Source: Proteiniclasticum sediminis
Lineage (GTDB): Bacteria; Bacillota; Clostridia; Clostridiales; Clostridiaceae
Direction: 5' to 3'
Length of the DNA: 64,000 bases
Assembly (NCBI RefSeq): GCF_018128025.1
Contig: NZ_JAGSCS010000001.1
Span: 283,419 to 347,418, forward strand
Part shown: positions 51,082-62,393 of the stretch, piece by piece
Position numbering within the stretch: the stretch's first letter is position 1
Layout of the letters: the number at the start of each line of letters is the position of its first letter
The notes under the pieces: model-generated
Seen by the model: the letters and a program-made list of their open reading frames with translations, nothing else
Told to the model about the DNA's origin: nothing
Database searches by the model: none
Program-made: the position numbers and the translations under genes

Positions 51082-52029
51082 TTACACATACCCCAGGAGG
51101 CGGAAGACAAAGATGAAGAGCGTCATGCTGAAATTGGCCAAAATCGTGGTGAAGAGGATGATATTGGAGGCCAAATCCCCATCCCCGTGCATGGCCGTGG
51201 TGATGACAAAGGTGGTGGTGGCGGTGGGCACCCCAAAGATGATATAGATGAGGAGAAGGTCCTCAGGAGAAAAGCCCAGATATACGCCCCCCAGAACGGC
51301 AAGGCCGGGCAAGAGGAAAAGTTTCACAAAACTTGCCAACAGGCCAAGGCCCCAGTTTCGGGCAAGGCCCTGCCGCCGGAAGGAGGCTCCTATGGCGATG
51401 AGGGCTAAGGGGGTGGCTAAATTCGAAAAATACGTGAAGGTCCGGGTGAGGATCACCGGCAGATGTCCTCCGGTGAGGGAAAAGACCATGCCCAAGGCTA
51501 CGGCCACAATGAAGGGATTGGTGATAATCTTCCGAAGGATCTCCCCCAGGTTTACCTTCTGTTCCCGATGGGTGTCCAGGAGGGACAGCACCACCACCCC
51601 CAGAATATTGTAGAGGGGAATGATGAAGGCAATGGCCAGGGGGGTTTTCAGCCCCATGCGTCCCGTGACATTTTCCATGAGGGACAGGCCCACATAGAGG
51701 AAGTTCCCCCGGAAAGTGCCATGGACGAATGCCCCCAGTTGAACATGATCCTTCACCGCCAGCCGTCCAACGCCATAGGCAACCCCGGCGCTGAGGATGG
51801 TGCCCAGGACAATATACAGCAGAAACTTCAGGTCAAAATACTCGCCGATGGCGTTGGTGGATACATCCATGAACAGTTTCAGGGGAAGCGCCACCAGGAA
51901 GACCACCTGATTGCCCTTACGCACAAATCCGTCATCGATGATGTTCCAGCGTTTCATGCCGAAGCCTGCCAGCATCACCAGAAAAATGGGCAGCGCACTG
52001 CTGGCGCTGAAGACAAAATTCTCAAGCAT
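51082..52029 (-). CDS. AEC-family permease (315 aa)
   Basis: About ten hydrophobic segments in the two-half layout of the auxin efflux carrier family, including GFGMKRWNIIDDGFVRKGNQ near the start and FGVPTATTTFVITTAMHGDG near the end. Bacterial members move dicarboxylates such as malate or malonate. It lies just upstream of cdaR in the same direction, so a hexarate or a product of its breakdown may be the substrate. The ATG at 52029 has AAGGAG at 7 nt; the longer frame to 52248 lacks a site. Confidence 0.88.
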   Translation of the reverse strand: MLENFVFSASSALPIFLVMLAGFGMKRWNIIDDGFVRKGNQVVFLVALPLKLFMDVSTNAIGEYFDLKFLLYIVLGTILSAGVAYGVGRLAVKDHVQLGAFVHGTFRGNFLYVGLSLMENVTGRMGLKTPLAIAFIIPLYNILGVVVLSLLDTHREQKVNLGEILRKIITNPFIVAVALGMVFSLTGGHLPVILTRTFTYFSNLATPLALIAIGASFRRQGLARNWGLGLLASFVKLFLLPGLAVLGGVYLGFSPEDLLLIYIIFGVPTATTTFVITTAMHGDGDLASNIILFTTILANFSMTLFIFVFRLLGYV

Positions 52030-52056
52030 ACTCGTTCTCCTTAAGCTGATATTCCC

Positions 52057-52062
52057 ATTATA
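52057..52062 (-). promoter_or_regulatory. -10 box of the AEC permease gene
   Basis: TATAAT on the minus strand lies about 28 nt from the start codon. The -35 region is weak. Confidence 0.5.
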
Positions 52063-52134
52063 CTTGATTTTCTCGCCCTTGTTTCCCCCCAGGATGTCTA
52101 AAGATGAAACGGTTTTCTGTGCAGGAAATACAAA

Positions 52135-52154
52135 GGACGGGCAAAAGCCCGTCC
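52135..52154 (-). terminator. Terminator of the pyr operon
   Basis: GGACGGGC and GCCCGTCC form a perfect 8-bp stem with a 4-nt loop, followed by TTTGTATTT on the minus strand. It lies 26 nt after the pyrE stop. Confidence 0.8.
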
Positions 52155-52180
52155 AAACGTCCTGGAATCCTCTGAAGAAA

Positions 52181-52807
52181 TCAGCGCATCCAGTCGGGAG
52201 AGGCCGGATTCGCCATGAAAATCTCCAGACGCCGCTGATCATCACCACTAATTCGTCTGCTCTCCCGGGCTGCCTGAAGAAGCTCAGGGTATGTCGCCAG
52301 GGACACCAGTTTCACGGAGTGTTCCGCCATGGCCCGATTTGCTTTCTCCATGCCGTAGGTGAAGATGGCGGCAATGCCCAGCACCTCACAGCCCGCATCC
52401 TCCAGGGCTTTCACCGCGTCCAGGGAGGAACCTCCCGTGGAGATGAGATCTTCGATGACCACCACTTTCATCCCCGGGGCCACCCTTCCTTCGATGCGGT
52501 TTTCCTTCCCATGGTCCTTGGCTTTTCCCCGGACAAACCCGCCGGGAAGATTCATGGTGTAGGCGCAGACAGAGGCATGGGGAATCCCCGCTGTGGCCGT
52601 GCCCATGAGACACTGGGCGTCGGGAAACTCCTTTTCCAACACCTCAATCATGGCGGCAATGACCTTTTTCCAGGTGGCCGGAGTGCTAAGGAGGAGACGG
52701 TTGTCACAATAAATGGGGGATTGGATCCCCGACGCCCAGGTGAAGGGCTTGTCCACAGACAAGGCTACAGCGCCGATATCGAGCAGTCCCTCAGCAATTT
52801 CTCTCAT
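52181..52807 (-). CDS. pyrE: Orotate phosphoribosyltransferase PyrE (208 aa)
   Basis: A type I phosphoribosyltransferase with the PRPP-binding loop VVVIEDLISTGGSS and the N-terminal KPFTWASGIQSPIYCDNR typical of PyrE. It converts orotate and PRPP to OMP. The length is usual. The start has GGAGAGG and lies 2 nt after the pyrF stop. It is the last gene of the operon. Confidence 0.97.
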   Translation of the reverse strand: MREIAEGLLDIGAVALSVDKPFTWASGIQSPIYCDNRLLLSTPATWKKVIAAMIEVLEKEFPDAQCLMGTATAGIPHASVCAYTMNLPGGFVRGKAKDHGKENRIEGRVAPGMKVVVIEDLISTGGSSLDAVKALEDAGCEVLGIAAIFTYGMEKANRAMAEHSVKLVSLATYPELLQAARESRRISGDDQRRLEIFMANPASPDWMR

Positions 52808-52809
52808 TC

Positions 52810-53505
52810 TTACACCTCTCCTAAAAAATCCTTTTTGATCGATTGGTATGCTGCCACGGGGTCTTTTGCCTGGGTGATGGGCCTGCCCACCACGATATAG
52901 TCCGAACCCAGTTCCCGGGCCATGGCCGGGGTCACCACCCGGGCCTGGTCTCCTGCATCCTCTGAAAGAGGGCGAATCCCCGGCGTCACCGTAAGAAACG
53001 CCTTGCCCAGACGGGACTTCACCTTGGGGACCTCCAGGGGAGAACAGACCACGCCGGCAAGGCCGGAACTCTGGGTCAGCGTGGCCAGCCGTAGCACCGC
53101 CTCCTCCAGGGGTTCCTCCACCATGAGCTCCTCCCGGAGAGTCTCCTCCGAAATGGAGGTGAGGATGGTCACCGCCAGAAGAATAGGTTTTTGGGGAAGA
53201 TCCTGCAGCATTTTCGCGGCGGCTTCCATCATACGCCGTCCCCCTGTGGCATGGACATTGAGCATATCCACATCCAGGGAAAGGCAGCTCTTCACCGCTC
53301 CCGCCACGGTGTTTGGAATATCATGGAACTTGAGATCGAGAAAGATCTTGTGCCCCATGGCTTTGATTTCTCGGACCAGGTCCGGCCCCTCGGCATAGAA
53401 GAGCTCCATGCCAATCTTCACATAAAGAGGTTCGGAAAAGTTCTGGAGAAAAGCCAGGGCCTCCTCACGACTTGCATGATCCAGGGCAATAATAACATCG
53501 TTCAT
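52810..53505 (-). CDS. pyrF: Orotidine-5'-phosphate decarboxylase PyrF (231 aa)
   Basis: A short-form OMP decarboxylase barrel. VKIGMELFYAEGPDLV and the catalytic LDLKFHDIPNTV (Lys and two Asp) are present, with TPGIRP and GRPITQA phosphate-binding parts at the end. It makes UMP from OMP. It lies 9 nt after pyrD and 2 nt before pyrE. Confidence 0.97.
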   Translation of the reverse strand: MNDVIIALDHASREEALAFLQNFSEPLYVKIGMELFYAEGPDLVREIKAMGHKIFLDLKFHDIPNTVAGAVKSCLSLDVDMLNVHATGGRRMMEAAAKMLQDLPQKPILLAVTILTSISEETLREELMVEEPLEEAVLRLATLTQSSGLAGVVCSPLEVPKVKSRLGKAFLTVTPGIRPLSEDAGDQARVVTPAMARELGSDYIVVGRPITQAKDPVAAYQSIKKDFLGEV

Positions 53506-53514
53506 TCAACATCC

Positions 53515-55191
<1,677 letters not shown>

Positions 55192-55195
<4 letters not shown>

Positions 55196-58100
55196 GCTTT
55201 CCCCTCCTCGTAGGCTTCGATGCTGAAGTTCATGGACTCCAGGACCCGCAATATGGCCGCTGCCGTATCCAAGGAGGTCAGGCAGGGAATATTATTCTCC
55301 ACGGCCTCCCGGCGGATGAGAAACCCGTCGGAGAGGTGGTCTTTCCGAAGTTCCGTGAAGGTGTTCACCACAAACTGCACTTCCCGGCGCCGGATCACGT
55401 CCAGCACGGTTTTCCCGCCTCCGCCGATTTTTCCCACCCCCTGGGCAGGAATCCCATTTTTCTCCAGGAAGGTCTTGGTGCCTTCCGTGGCCATGATGCC
55501 GTAACCGATGGCGTTGAACCGCCTGGCCAGCCGGAGGGCTTCCTTCTTGTCCCGGTCGCCGATGGTGAAGAGCACCTTGCCGTATTCTCCCATGGTAAAG
55601 CCCGCAGCCACCAGGGCTTTGTACAGGGCTTTTTCCAGGTTCTTGTCCCGGCCGATGACCTCCCCGGTGGATTTCATCTCTGGCCCCAGGGCGATGTCGA
55701 CTTTTCGAAGTTTGGAGAAGGAGAACACCGGCATTTTCACCGCATACCCTTCGATTTTCGGTAGAATTCCCGTGGGAAGCTGCTGCTTTGCTAGGGATTC
55801 CCCCAGAATCGACCGGGTGGCGGCATCGGCCATATTGACCCCGGTGATTTTGCTCAGGAAAGGCACCGTGCGGGAACTGCGGGGATTCACTTCCAGAACA
55901 TAGACCTTCTGGGACTGATCCACGACAAACTGGATGTTATAGAGACCCACAATGCCTAAGCCCAGGCCAATCCGCTCCGTGTAGTCCACCAAGGTACGTT
56001 CTACGTCCCGGGAGAGGGACACGGGGGGATACACCGCCATGGAGTCTCCGGAATGCACCCCTGCCCTTTCGATATGTTCCATGATCCCCGGGATGAGGAC
56101 AGCCTTCCCGTCGGAGAGGGCATCCACCTCACACTCCAGGCCCTGGAGGTACTTGTCCACCAGCACCGGGGCAGGTCCCTCTTCCTGGAAAATTCGCTCC
56201 ATGTAGGCCGAGAGCTCCTCTTCCGTATGGATGATCTCCATGTTTCGTCCGCCCAGGACGAAGGAGGGTCGAAGAAGCACCGGATACCCTACTTTTTTCG
56301 CCTGAATCCTCGCCTCTTCCACACTGGAGACCACATCCCCCTCGGGCATGGGGATCCCCAGTTCCCGAAGCTTCTGCTCAAACCGGTCCCGGTCCTCGGC
56401 CAGGAGAATGCTGTCCAGGCTGGTTCCCAGGATCTTCACCCCCCGCTCCTCCAGTCCCGGAGCCAGATTGATGGCCGTTTGTCCGCCAAACTGAACGATG
56501 ACTCCTTCCGGTTTCTCCAGCTCGATGACGTTCATCACATCTTCCAGGGTCAGGGGTTCAAAGTAGAGCTTGTCGGAGATGGAGAAGTCCGTGGAGACCG
56601 TCTCCGGGTTGTTGTTGATGATGATGGCTTCATAGCCCATCTTCTTGATGGACCAGACGCCGTGGACCGTGGCATAGTCAAACTCCACTCCCTGGCCGAT
56701 GCGGATGGGCCCGGAGCCCAGAACCACAATCTTTTTCTTGGCGGAAGGGAGAGACTCGTTCTCTTCCTCATAGGTGGAGTAGAAATAGGGCGTGGCGGAG
56801 GCGAACTCGCCGGCGCAGGTATCCACCATTTTGTAGACCGGCCGGATACCCAGGGTTTTCTTCATGTGAAGAAGCTCCTCCAGGGGCGTTTTTGTGCTCC
56901 GACAGAGGTAGGTATCTGAAAAGCCCAGCCGCTTGGCAGCCGGAAGCACCGTCGCCAGGGGTTCCTTTTTCAGCCGTTCCTCCATGTGGATGATGTTCTG
57001 GAACTTATGGAGGAAGAACCGGTCCATGCCCGTTTTTTCATGGATGGCGGCCAAGGGGTAACCCCGGCGAAGTAGGGCCATGATGACGAAGACCCGTTCA
57101 TCCTCCGCCCTTAGGAGCAGCTGGAGGAGACTCTCCTCGTCCAGGGCTTCGTACCGAGGAAGCTCCAGATGATCGGCTTTGGTTTCCAGGGAGCGGACCG
57201 CCTTCAGCATGGCTTCTTCAAAGCTTCGGCCCAGGGACATGACCTCCCCCGTGGCTTTCATCTGGGTACCCAGTTTGCGGTTGGCACTTCGGAACTTGTC
57301 AAAGGCAAACCGGGGTAGTTTCACGGCGATGTAGTCGATGGCCGGTTCAAAGCTGCAGAAGGATTCCTGGGTCACGGGATTGCGCATCTCGTCCAGGTGA
57401 AGCCCCAGGGCAATCTTCGCCGCGATTTTCGCAATGGGATAGCCTGTGGCCTTGGAAGCCAAGGCGGAGGAGCGGGATACCCGGGGATTCACCTCGATGA
57501 CGCAGTAGTCAAAGCTTTCGGGATGTAGCGCCAGCTGGACATTGCACCCGCCTTTGATCTTCAGCGCCCGGATGATTTTCAGGGACGCATCCCGAAGCAT
57601 CTGCATCTCCCGGTCCGTGAGGGTCTGGCAGGGGGCCACCACCATGGAATCTCCGGTGTGGATCCCCACCGGATCCAGGTTCTCCATGGAACAGACCACG
57701 ATGGCGGTGTCATTGGCATCACGCATGACTTCAAACTCGATTTCCTTCCATCCGGCGATGGACCGCTCCACGAGACACTGATGCACGGGGGACAGGGTGA
57801 GTCCGTTGCCCACCACCGCCCGAAGTTCCTCCTCCCCATGGACGATACCGCCTCCAGTGCCGCCCATGGTGAAGGCGGGACGGACGATGAGGGGGTATCC
57901 TTCCTGGGCGGCAAACGCCAGGGCTGTATCCACATCTTCGGCGATGACCGAAGGCGGCACCGGTTCGCCGATTTCTCCCATGAGGCTGCGGAAGGCTTCC
58001 CGGTCTTCTGCCTGACGAATGGCCACCAGATCGGTGCCCAGCACTTCGATGCCAAGTTCCGCCAAAATCCCGTCCTCATGGAGCTCCATGGCCAGATTGA

Positions 58101-58386
58101 GGCCCGTCTGTCCCCCCAGGGAGGGAAGCAGGGCATCGGGTTTCTCCTTCCGCAGGATCTTCTTGAGAAACTCCTTGGTCAGAGGTTCCATGTAGACCTT
58201 GTCGGCCATTTCCTTGTCCGTCATGATGGTGGCCGGATTGGAGTTGACGAGAACCACGCTGATTCCCTCTTCCCGCAGGGCCTGGCAGGCTTGGGTTCCC
58301 GCATAGTCAAACTCCGCTGCCTGACCGATGATGATGGGGCCGGAACCGATGACGATAATCTTCTTCAAGTCTGTACGTTTAGGCAT
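55192..58386 (-). CDS. carB: Carbamoyl-phosphate synthase large subunit CarB (1064 aa)
   Basis: Two ATP-grasp halves in tandem. The first begins [20 protein letters not shown] with the allosteric-family phrase; the second begins [21 protein letters not shown] near residue 545. An MGS-like C-terminal domain (from about 930) is where UMP or IMP would bind. It joins bicarbonate, ammonia and two ATP. The ATG at 58386 has AGGAGG at 7 nt. It overlaps carA by 8 nt and pyrK by 4 nt. The length is standard. Confidence 0.98.
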
Positions 58387-59461
58387 CCTGTTTCCTCCTG
58401 TTCTCCATGAGCTGGGCAAATTCTTCAAAGATCCGTTGGGCATCGTGGGGTCCGGGGGCACTTTCCGGATGGAACTGCACGGAGAAGGCCTGGAGGGCAG
58501 GCAGCGCCAACCCTTCCACAGAGCCGTCATTGACGCAGCGGTAGGTGACCTCAAGACCGGTGCCGGCTAAAGAGTCTTCCTCCACCTCATAGCCGTGGTT
58601 CTGGCTGGTGATGAGCACGCGGCCGCTGCGAAGATCCTTCACCGCCTGGTTGGCTCCCCGGTGTCCGAATTTCATTTTCCGGGTTTTGGCACCACCGGCC
58701 AAGGCCAGGAGCTGATGCCCCATGCAGATCCCGAAGAGGGGAACCTGCCCCAAGAGCTGCCGGATAGTTTCCAGGGGCTTCACGGCATCCATGGGATCCC
58801 CAGGACCGTTGGAGAGAAGCACCCCGTCGGGCTGGTATTCCAGGATGGTCTGGGCATCAGTGTCATGGGGCACCACCGTCACATGATAGCCTGCCTTGTT
58901 CAGGGCCTTCAGGATGCTTCCCTTCATGCCAAAGTCCATGAGGACCACCCGTTTTCCGGAAGCCGGCATGACATAGGGATTTTTGGTGGAGGCCTGGGCG
59001 ATGGCATCGGTTCGCCAGGGATGGTTCTTGATCCGAAGGAGACCTTCCTCCGTGGAGACTTCCGCGGGAAGGATCGCCCCTTTCACCGCGCCCTTTTCCC
59101 GGATATGCCGGGTCAGGCGGCGCGTATCGATGCCTGCCAGTCCCGGTATCCCGTATTTGGTGAGATAGGCTTCCAGGGTTCGGTTCATGCGGAAGTTCGA
59201 AGGTTCCGGGCAGTGTTCCCGGACAATGAGGGCACTGAGATAAGGTCCCATGGCTTCGTAATCATCCCGATTGATGCCGTAGTTGCCCATGAGGGGGTAG
59301 GTCATGGTGAGGATCTGCCCGGAGAACGAGGGATCCGTCAGGAGCTCCTGATACCCGGACATGGCCGTGGTGAAGACCACTTCCCCGTAGACATCCTGGA
59401 GGCTCCCAAAGGCTTCTCCGATAAACGCTGTGCCGTCTTCCAATAACAGTTTCTTAATCAA
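58379..59461 (-). CDS. carA: Carbamoyl-phosphate synthase small subunit CarA (360 aa)
   Basis: A class I glutamine amidotransferase. The N-terminal CarA domain begins [16 protein letters not shown]. The amidotransferase domain has the nucleophile Cys in [13 protein letters not shown] and the His-Glu pair in [15 protein letters not shown] start at 59461 has AAGGAGG 8 nt upstream and gives the right length; no ATG fits as well. The frame overlaps the pyrC stop by 8 nt. Confidence 0.95.
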   Translation of the reverse strand: MIKKLLLEDGTAFIGEAFGSLQDVYGEVVFTTAMSGYQELLTDPSFSGQILTMTYPLMGNYGINRDDYEAMGPYLSALIVREHCPEPSNFRMNRTLEAYLTKYGIPGLAGIDTRRLTRHIREKGAVKGAILPAEVSTEEGLLRIKNHPWRTDAIAQASTKNPYVMPASGKRVVLMDFGMKGSILKALNKAGYHVTVVPHDTDAQTILEYQPDGVLLSNGPGDPMDAVKPLETIRQLLGQVPLFGICMGHQLLALAGGAKTRKMKFGHRGANQAVKDLRSGRVLITSQNHGYEVEEDSLAGTGLEVTYRCVNDGSVEGLALPALQAFSVQFHPESAPGPHDAQRIFEEFAQLMENRRKQDA

Positions 59462-60743
59462 TGATCTGTCCTCCTTGCATGACGATCTGGCCCTTGGCCA
59501 GCACCGTGTGTACCTGTCCTTTGACGCTGTAGCCTTCAAAGGGGGTGTTTTTTCCTTTGGACTCAAAGTTCTTCTTTTCGATATTCCAGGTTTTTTCCAG
59601 GTCGAGGAGAACCAGATCCGCGGGACTGCCCACCTCCAGCCGTCCTGTCTCGAGGCCCATGACCTTTGCCGGCCCCGAGGTCAGGGCATCCAGAAGCCGT
59701 TTCAGGGGCAGTTCTCCTGGGAGCACCAAGTGCGTGTACAGAAGCGGAAAGGCCGTTTCCAGGCCTACGACGCCGAAGGCGGAGCCTTCCAGCCCCCGGG
59801 ATTTTGATTCCTCATCGTGGGGCGCGTGGTCCGTGGCTATGGCATCGATGATGCCGTCTCTCAGCCCCTGAATCAGGGCCTGACGGTCCCTTTCGCTCCG
59901 CAGGGGCGGATTCATCTTGTAATCTCCGTCCTCCTGAAGATCCTTTTCCGTCAGGAGCAGATGATGCGGGGTGACCTCTCCCGTGACGGGAACGGAAAAT
60001 TTTTTGGCTTCCCCCAGCATGCTAACCCCTTTGGATGTGCTCATGTGGCAGATATGATATGGGCATTGGGTGGCCTCCGACAGGGCGATATCCCGCTGAA
60101 TCTGGAGATCCTCCACCAGAGGATGAATCCCCCGGTGTCCATGGGCTTTACTGTACTCCCCCTGATGGATGTATCCACCGAAGAGGAGGGAATCTTCTTC
60201 ACAGTGGGCAGCCAGGACTTTCCCTAATTTCTGGGCATTGAGCATCGCCCGGTACATCATCCCTGCAGACTGAACGCCTTTTCCGTCATCACTAAAGGCT
60301 GCCGCGCCGGCATGGCTGAGGACTTCCAGATCCACCAGCTCCTCCCCTTTTTCTCCCTTGGTGATGGGGGCGTAGAAGCCAATGGTGATGGGAGCGTCTT
60401 TTCTTGCCCGTTCCTGGAGATCCCGAAGCCGCTCCGGGGTGTCCGGGGTGGGCTGGGTATTGGGCATGGCGAAGATCTGGGTGAACCCTCCTCGAAGCGC
60501 CGCCCGCGCCCCCGTTCGGATGGTTTCCTTCCCTTCTCCTCCAGGTTCCCGAAGATGGACATGGAGATCAATGAATCCGGGAGTAAGGACCAATCCTTTG
60601 GCATCGATGATGACGGTATTCGCATCCTTCTCCCATGACCCGTTTATCCCCGCAATGATTCCCTCCTCCACCAAAAGGGAGCAAGGGACCATTTCGCTGT
60701 TTTCATTAACGCGCACAGCGTTTTCTATGACAATTCTCTTCAT
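59454..60743 (-). CDS. pyrC: Dihydroorotase PyrC, class I (429 aa)
   Basis: An amidohydrolase with the zinc-binding DLHVHLREPG at residue 57, AHCEEDSLL, YHICHMST and the catalytic Asp in IATDHAPHDEESK. It closes carbamoyl aspartate to dihydroorotate. It is of the long, microbial class I type. The ATG at 60743 overlaps the pyrB stop in an ATGA, with GGAGAGG upstream. Confidence 0.97.
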   Translation of the reverse strand: MKRIVIENAVRVNENSEMVPCSLLVEEGIIAGINGSWEKDANTVIIDAKGLVLTPGFIDLHVHLREPGGEGKETIRTGARAALRGGFTQIFAMPNTQPTPDTPERLRDLQERARKDAPITIGFYAPITKGEKGEELVDLEVLSHAGAAAFSDDGKGVQSAGMMYRAMLNAQKLGKVLAAHCEEDSLLFGGYIHQGEYSKAHGHRGIHPLVEDLQIQRDIALSEATQCPYHICHMSTSKGVSMLGEAKKFSVPVTGEVTPHHLLLTEKDLQEDGDYKMNPPLRSERDRQALIQGLRDGIIDAIATDHAPHDEESKSRGLEGSAFGVVGLETAFPLLYTHLVLPGELPLKRLLDALTSGPAKVMGLETGRLEVGSPADLVLLDLEKTWNIEKKNFESKGKNTPFEGYSVKGQVHTVLAKGQIVMQGGQIID

Positions 60744-61639
60744 CGCAGGGCCCTCTCCAGCACAGCCATGCGAACATACACGCCGTTCTCCATCTGTTTG
60801 AAAATCCGGGATCGGGAGCATTCCACCACATCGGAGGTGATTTCCCAGCCTCGATTGAAGGGCGCCGGGTGCATGATGATGGCATGCTTCTGCATGGTCG
60901 CCACCCGGTCTCTGTTCAGCCCGAACTGCCGATTGTAGGCCACGGAATCCTGATCAAAGGCATTTTCATGGCGCTCATGCTGAACCCGCAGGAGCATGAC
61001 AATGTCCATGCCTTGGAGAACGCCATCCAGAGAACAGTATCCGACACCGGACCGTTTGAACTCCTCCGGGGCTGAGAGGCACACCGTCATCCCCAGTCTT
61101 CGCATGACCTCCACATTGGTGGCCGCCACCCGGGAGTGCCGGATATCGCCCACGATGAGGATCTTCAGGTCTTTGAACCGGCCAAATTCTTCCTGAATGG
61201 TGAGCAGGTCCAGGAGGCTTTGGGTGGGATGATCTCCACTGCCATCTCCGCCGTTGAGCACCGGAATGGAAATCCTCCCAACCAGTTCTTCATAGTAACG
61301 GTCTTCCTTGGCTCGGATCACCACGGCATCGGCACCGATGGCTTCGAAGGTCTTCACCGTGTCGTAGAGGGACTCCCCTTTCTGGAGACTGCTGATCTCC
61401 GGAATGAGGTTCAGTTCTTCCATCCCCAGCCGCTTTTCGGCCATGAGGAAGGACTGATGGGTTCGGGTGCTGGGTTCGAAGAAGAGATTGGCCACAACCT
61501 TACCGGGAAACTGAGCCTTGGCTCCCGCTTTGAACTCTGCCGCCCGTTTCAGAATCCGGTGGATTTCGGTGATATCCAGGTCCCGCAGGTTCAGCATGTG
61601 CCGATGGTCCAACCTGACCGCTTCTTGTATTTTTTCCAT
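60740..61639 (-). CDS. pyrB: Aspartate carbamoyltransferase PyrB (299 aa)
   Basis: The carbamoyl-phosphate loop FFEPSTRTHQSFLMAEKRLG differs from the common STRTR by His in the last place; the key STRT residues remain. SSLQKGESLYDT, LNGGDGSGDHPTQSLLDLL and MHPAPFNRG match B. subtilis PyrB closely. It condenses carbamoyl phosphate and aspartate. No pyrI subunit gene is present. The first gene of the operon; its GGGAGG site is part of the leader terminator. Confidence 0.97.
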   Translation of the reverse strand: MEKIQEAVRLDHRHMLNLRDLDITEIHRILKRAAEFKAGAKAQFPGKVVANLFFEPSTRTHQSFLMAEKRLGMEELNLIPEISSLQKGESLYDTVKTFEAIGADAVVIRAKEDRYYEELVGRISIPVLNGGDGSGDHPTQSLLDLLTIQEEFGRFKDLKILIVGDIRHSRVAATNVEVMRRLGMTVCLSAPEEFKRSGVGYCSLDGVLQGMDIVMLLRVQHERHENAFDQDSVAYNRQFGLNRDRVATMQKHAIIMHPAPFNRGWEITSDVVECSRSRIFKQMENGVYVRMAVLERALR

Positions 61640-61640
61640 G

Positions 61641-61677
61641 AAAAAAACCTCCCTTTACCCGTGGGTAAAAAGAGGTT
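61641..61677 (-). terminator. pyr leader attenuator whose 3' arm contains the pyrB ribosome binding site
   Basis: AACCTC and GAGGTT plus an inner TTTACCC/GGGTAAA stem form a hairpin (61646-61677), followed on the minus strand by seven T that run to the C before the pyrB ATG. The GGGAGG of pyrB is inside the 3' arm, so the same hairpin could stop transcription and hide the start site. Confidence 0.8.
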
Positions 61678-61748
61678 CAGCTACCTGTGTCAAAATACGG
61701 CGTGGTTATCCCACACCCTATCTGAAGTCAGTTTTCATCTTCCCTTTT

Positions 61749-61764
61749 CAGCCTCACAGGACTG
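61749..61764 (-). promoter_or_regulatory. PyrR-binding loop in the pyrB leader RNA
   Basis: On the minus strand the leader reads CAGTCCTGTGAGGCTG, which matches the conserved PyrR binding loop (ARUCCNGNGAGGYU) in an anti-antiterminator hairpin. PyrR with UMP would favour the downstream terminator. No pyrR gene is in the window. Confidence 0.85.
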
Positions 61765-61782
61765 ATTTAAAGCATCATAGAA

Positions 61783-61811
61783 AGTTTACGGCTTTTGCCT
61801 CCAATTGTCAA
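61783..61811 (-). promoter_or_regulatory. pyr operon promoter
   Basis: On the minus strand TTGACA (61806-61811) and TAAACT (61783-61788) are separated by 17 nt, about 145 nt upstream of pyrB. Confidence 0.88.
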
Positions 61812-61963
61812 CGGGCTAGCGTTCCCCCGTTTCTTCGTAAAATCGGCTGATTTTCAGTCTTTTCCCGGTTTTTAGCAGGAAAGGCACAGGAAAAAAACAG
61901 GAAATTGTTCCGTTTTTCACATTTGTCCGGAGATAAAATAGAAAACAAAATCAAAAAACCCCA

Positions 61964-61992
61964 TTGACAGGTTGTATCAAATCCATTATGAT
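61964..61992 (+). promoter_or_regulatory. Promoter of the T-box/tcyP unit
   Basis: TTGACA (61964-61969) and TATGAT (61987-61992) are separated by 17 nt. Confidence 0.9.
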
Positions 61993-62028
61993 GAATGTGT
62001 ATTAAATTTGACCAAAATAGTCGGATTA

Positions 62029-62302
62029 CGATGAAGAGAAGAGTACGTCATAGAAGAAGTTCACAGAGAAGAAGCTCCCTGGCTGAAAGAGTTTCCGAAC
62101 CGAACCTGACCGAATTGCATCTCTGAGTACTGGATCGAAGCCTTCGGTGGTAGACTCCAGCGGGTATGCCCGTTATCGCATTGAGGTATGTCATGTACCA
62201 AAAAAATGAGTGACACCGGTTTCTTTTGGAAACGGGTGAAACAGAGTGGAACCGTGGAAGTTGACTTCTGCCTCTGTATGGGGGCAGGAGTCTTTTTATT
62301 TT
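62029..62302 (+). ncRNA. T-box leader, probable cysteine specifier (TGC)
   Basis: Stem I starts with GATGAAGAGAAGAGTA and has the AGAGAA and GGCTGAAAGAG internal elements. Its 3' side reads GAATTGCATCTCTGAG; TGC followed by A (62116-62118) lies where the specifier codon is expected, giving Cys. Stem II (CGGG/CCCG at 62161), stem III (62213-62238) and the T-box motif AGAGTGGAACCGTGG (62243-62257) follow in order. It ends with the terminator GACTTCTGCC/GGCAGGAGTC and TTTTTATTTT (62263-62302). Uncharged tRNA-Cys would permit expression of the cystine transporter. Confidence 0.92.
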
Positions 62303-62393
62303 CCGGCCGGAATAAAAGCCTTCCCCTGCGGCTCCCTGCCATCATCGTCTTTCATCGGGTTTTAATACGAATAATGAACAGGAGGAATTCACG

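Noticed and set aside
62061-62345. Minus-strand frame across the T-box
   Set aside because: It overlaps the conserved T-box and terminator, and it has no recognisable protein features.
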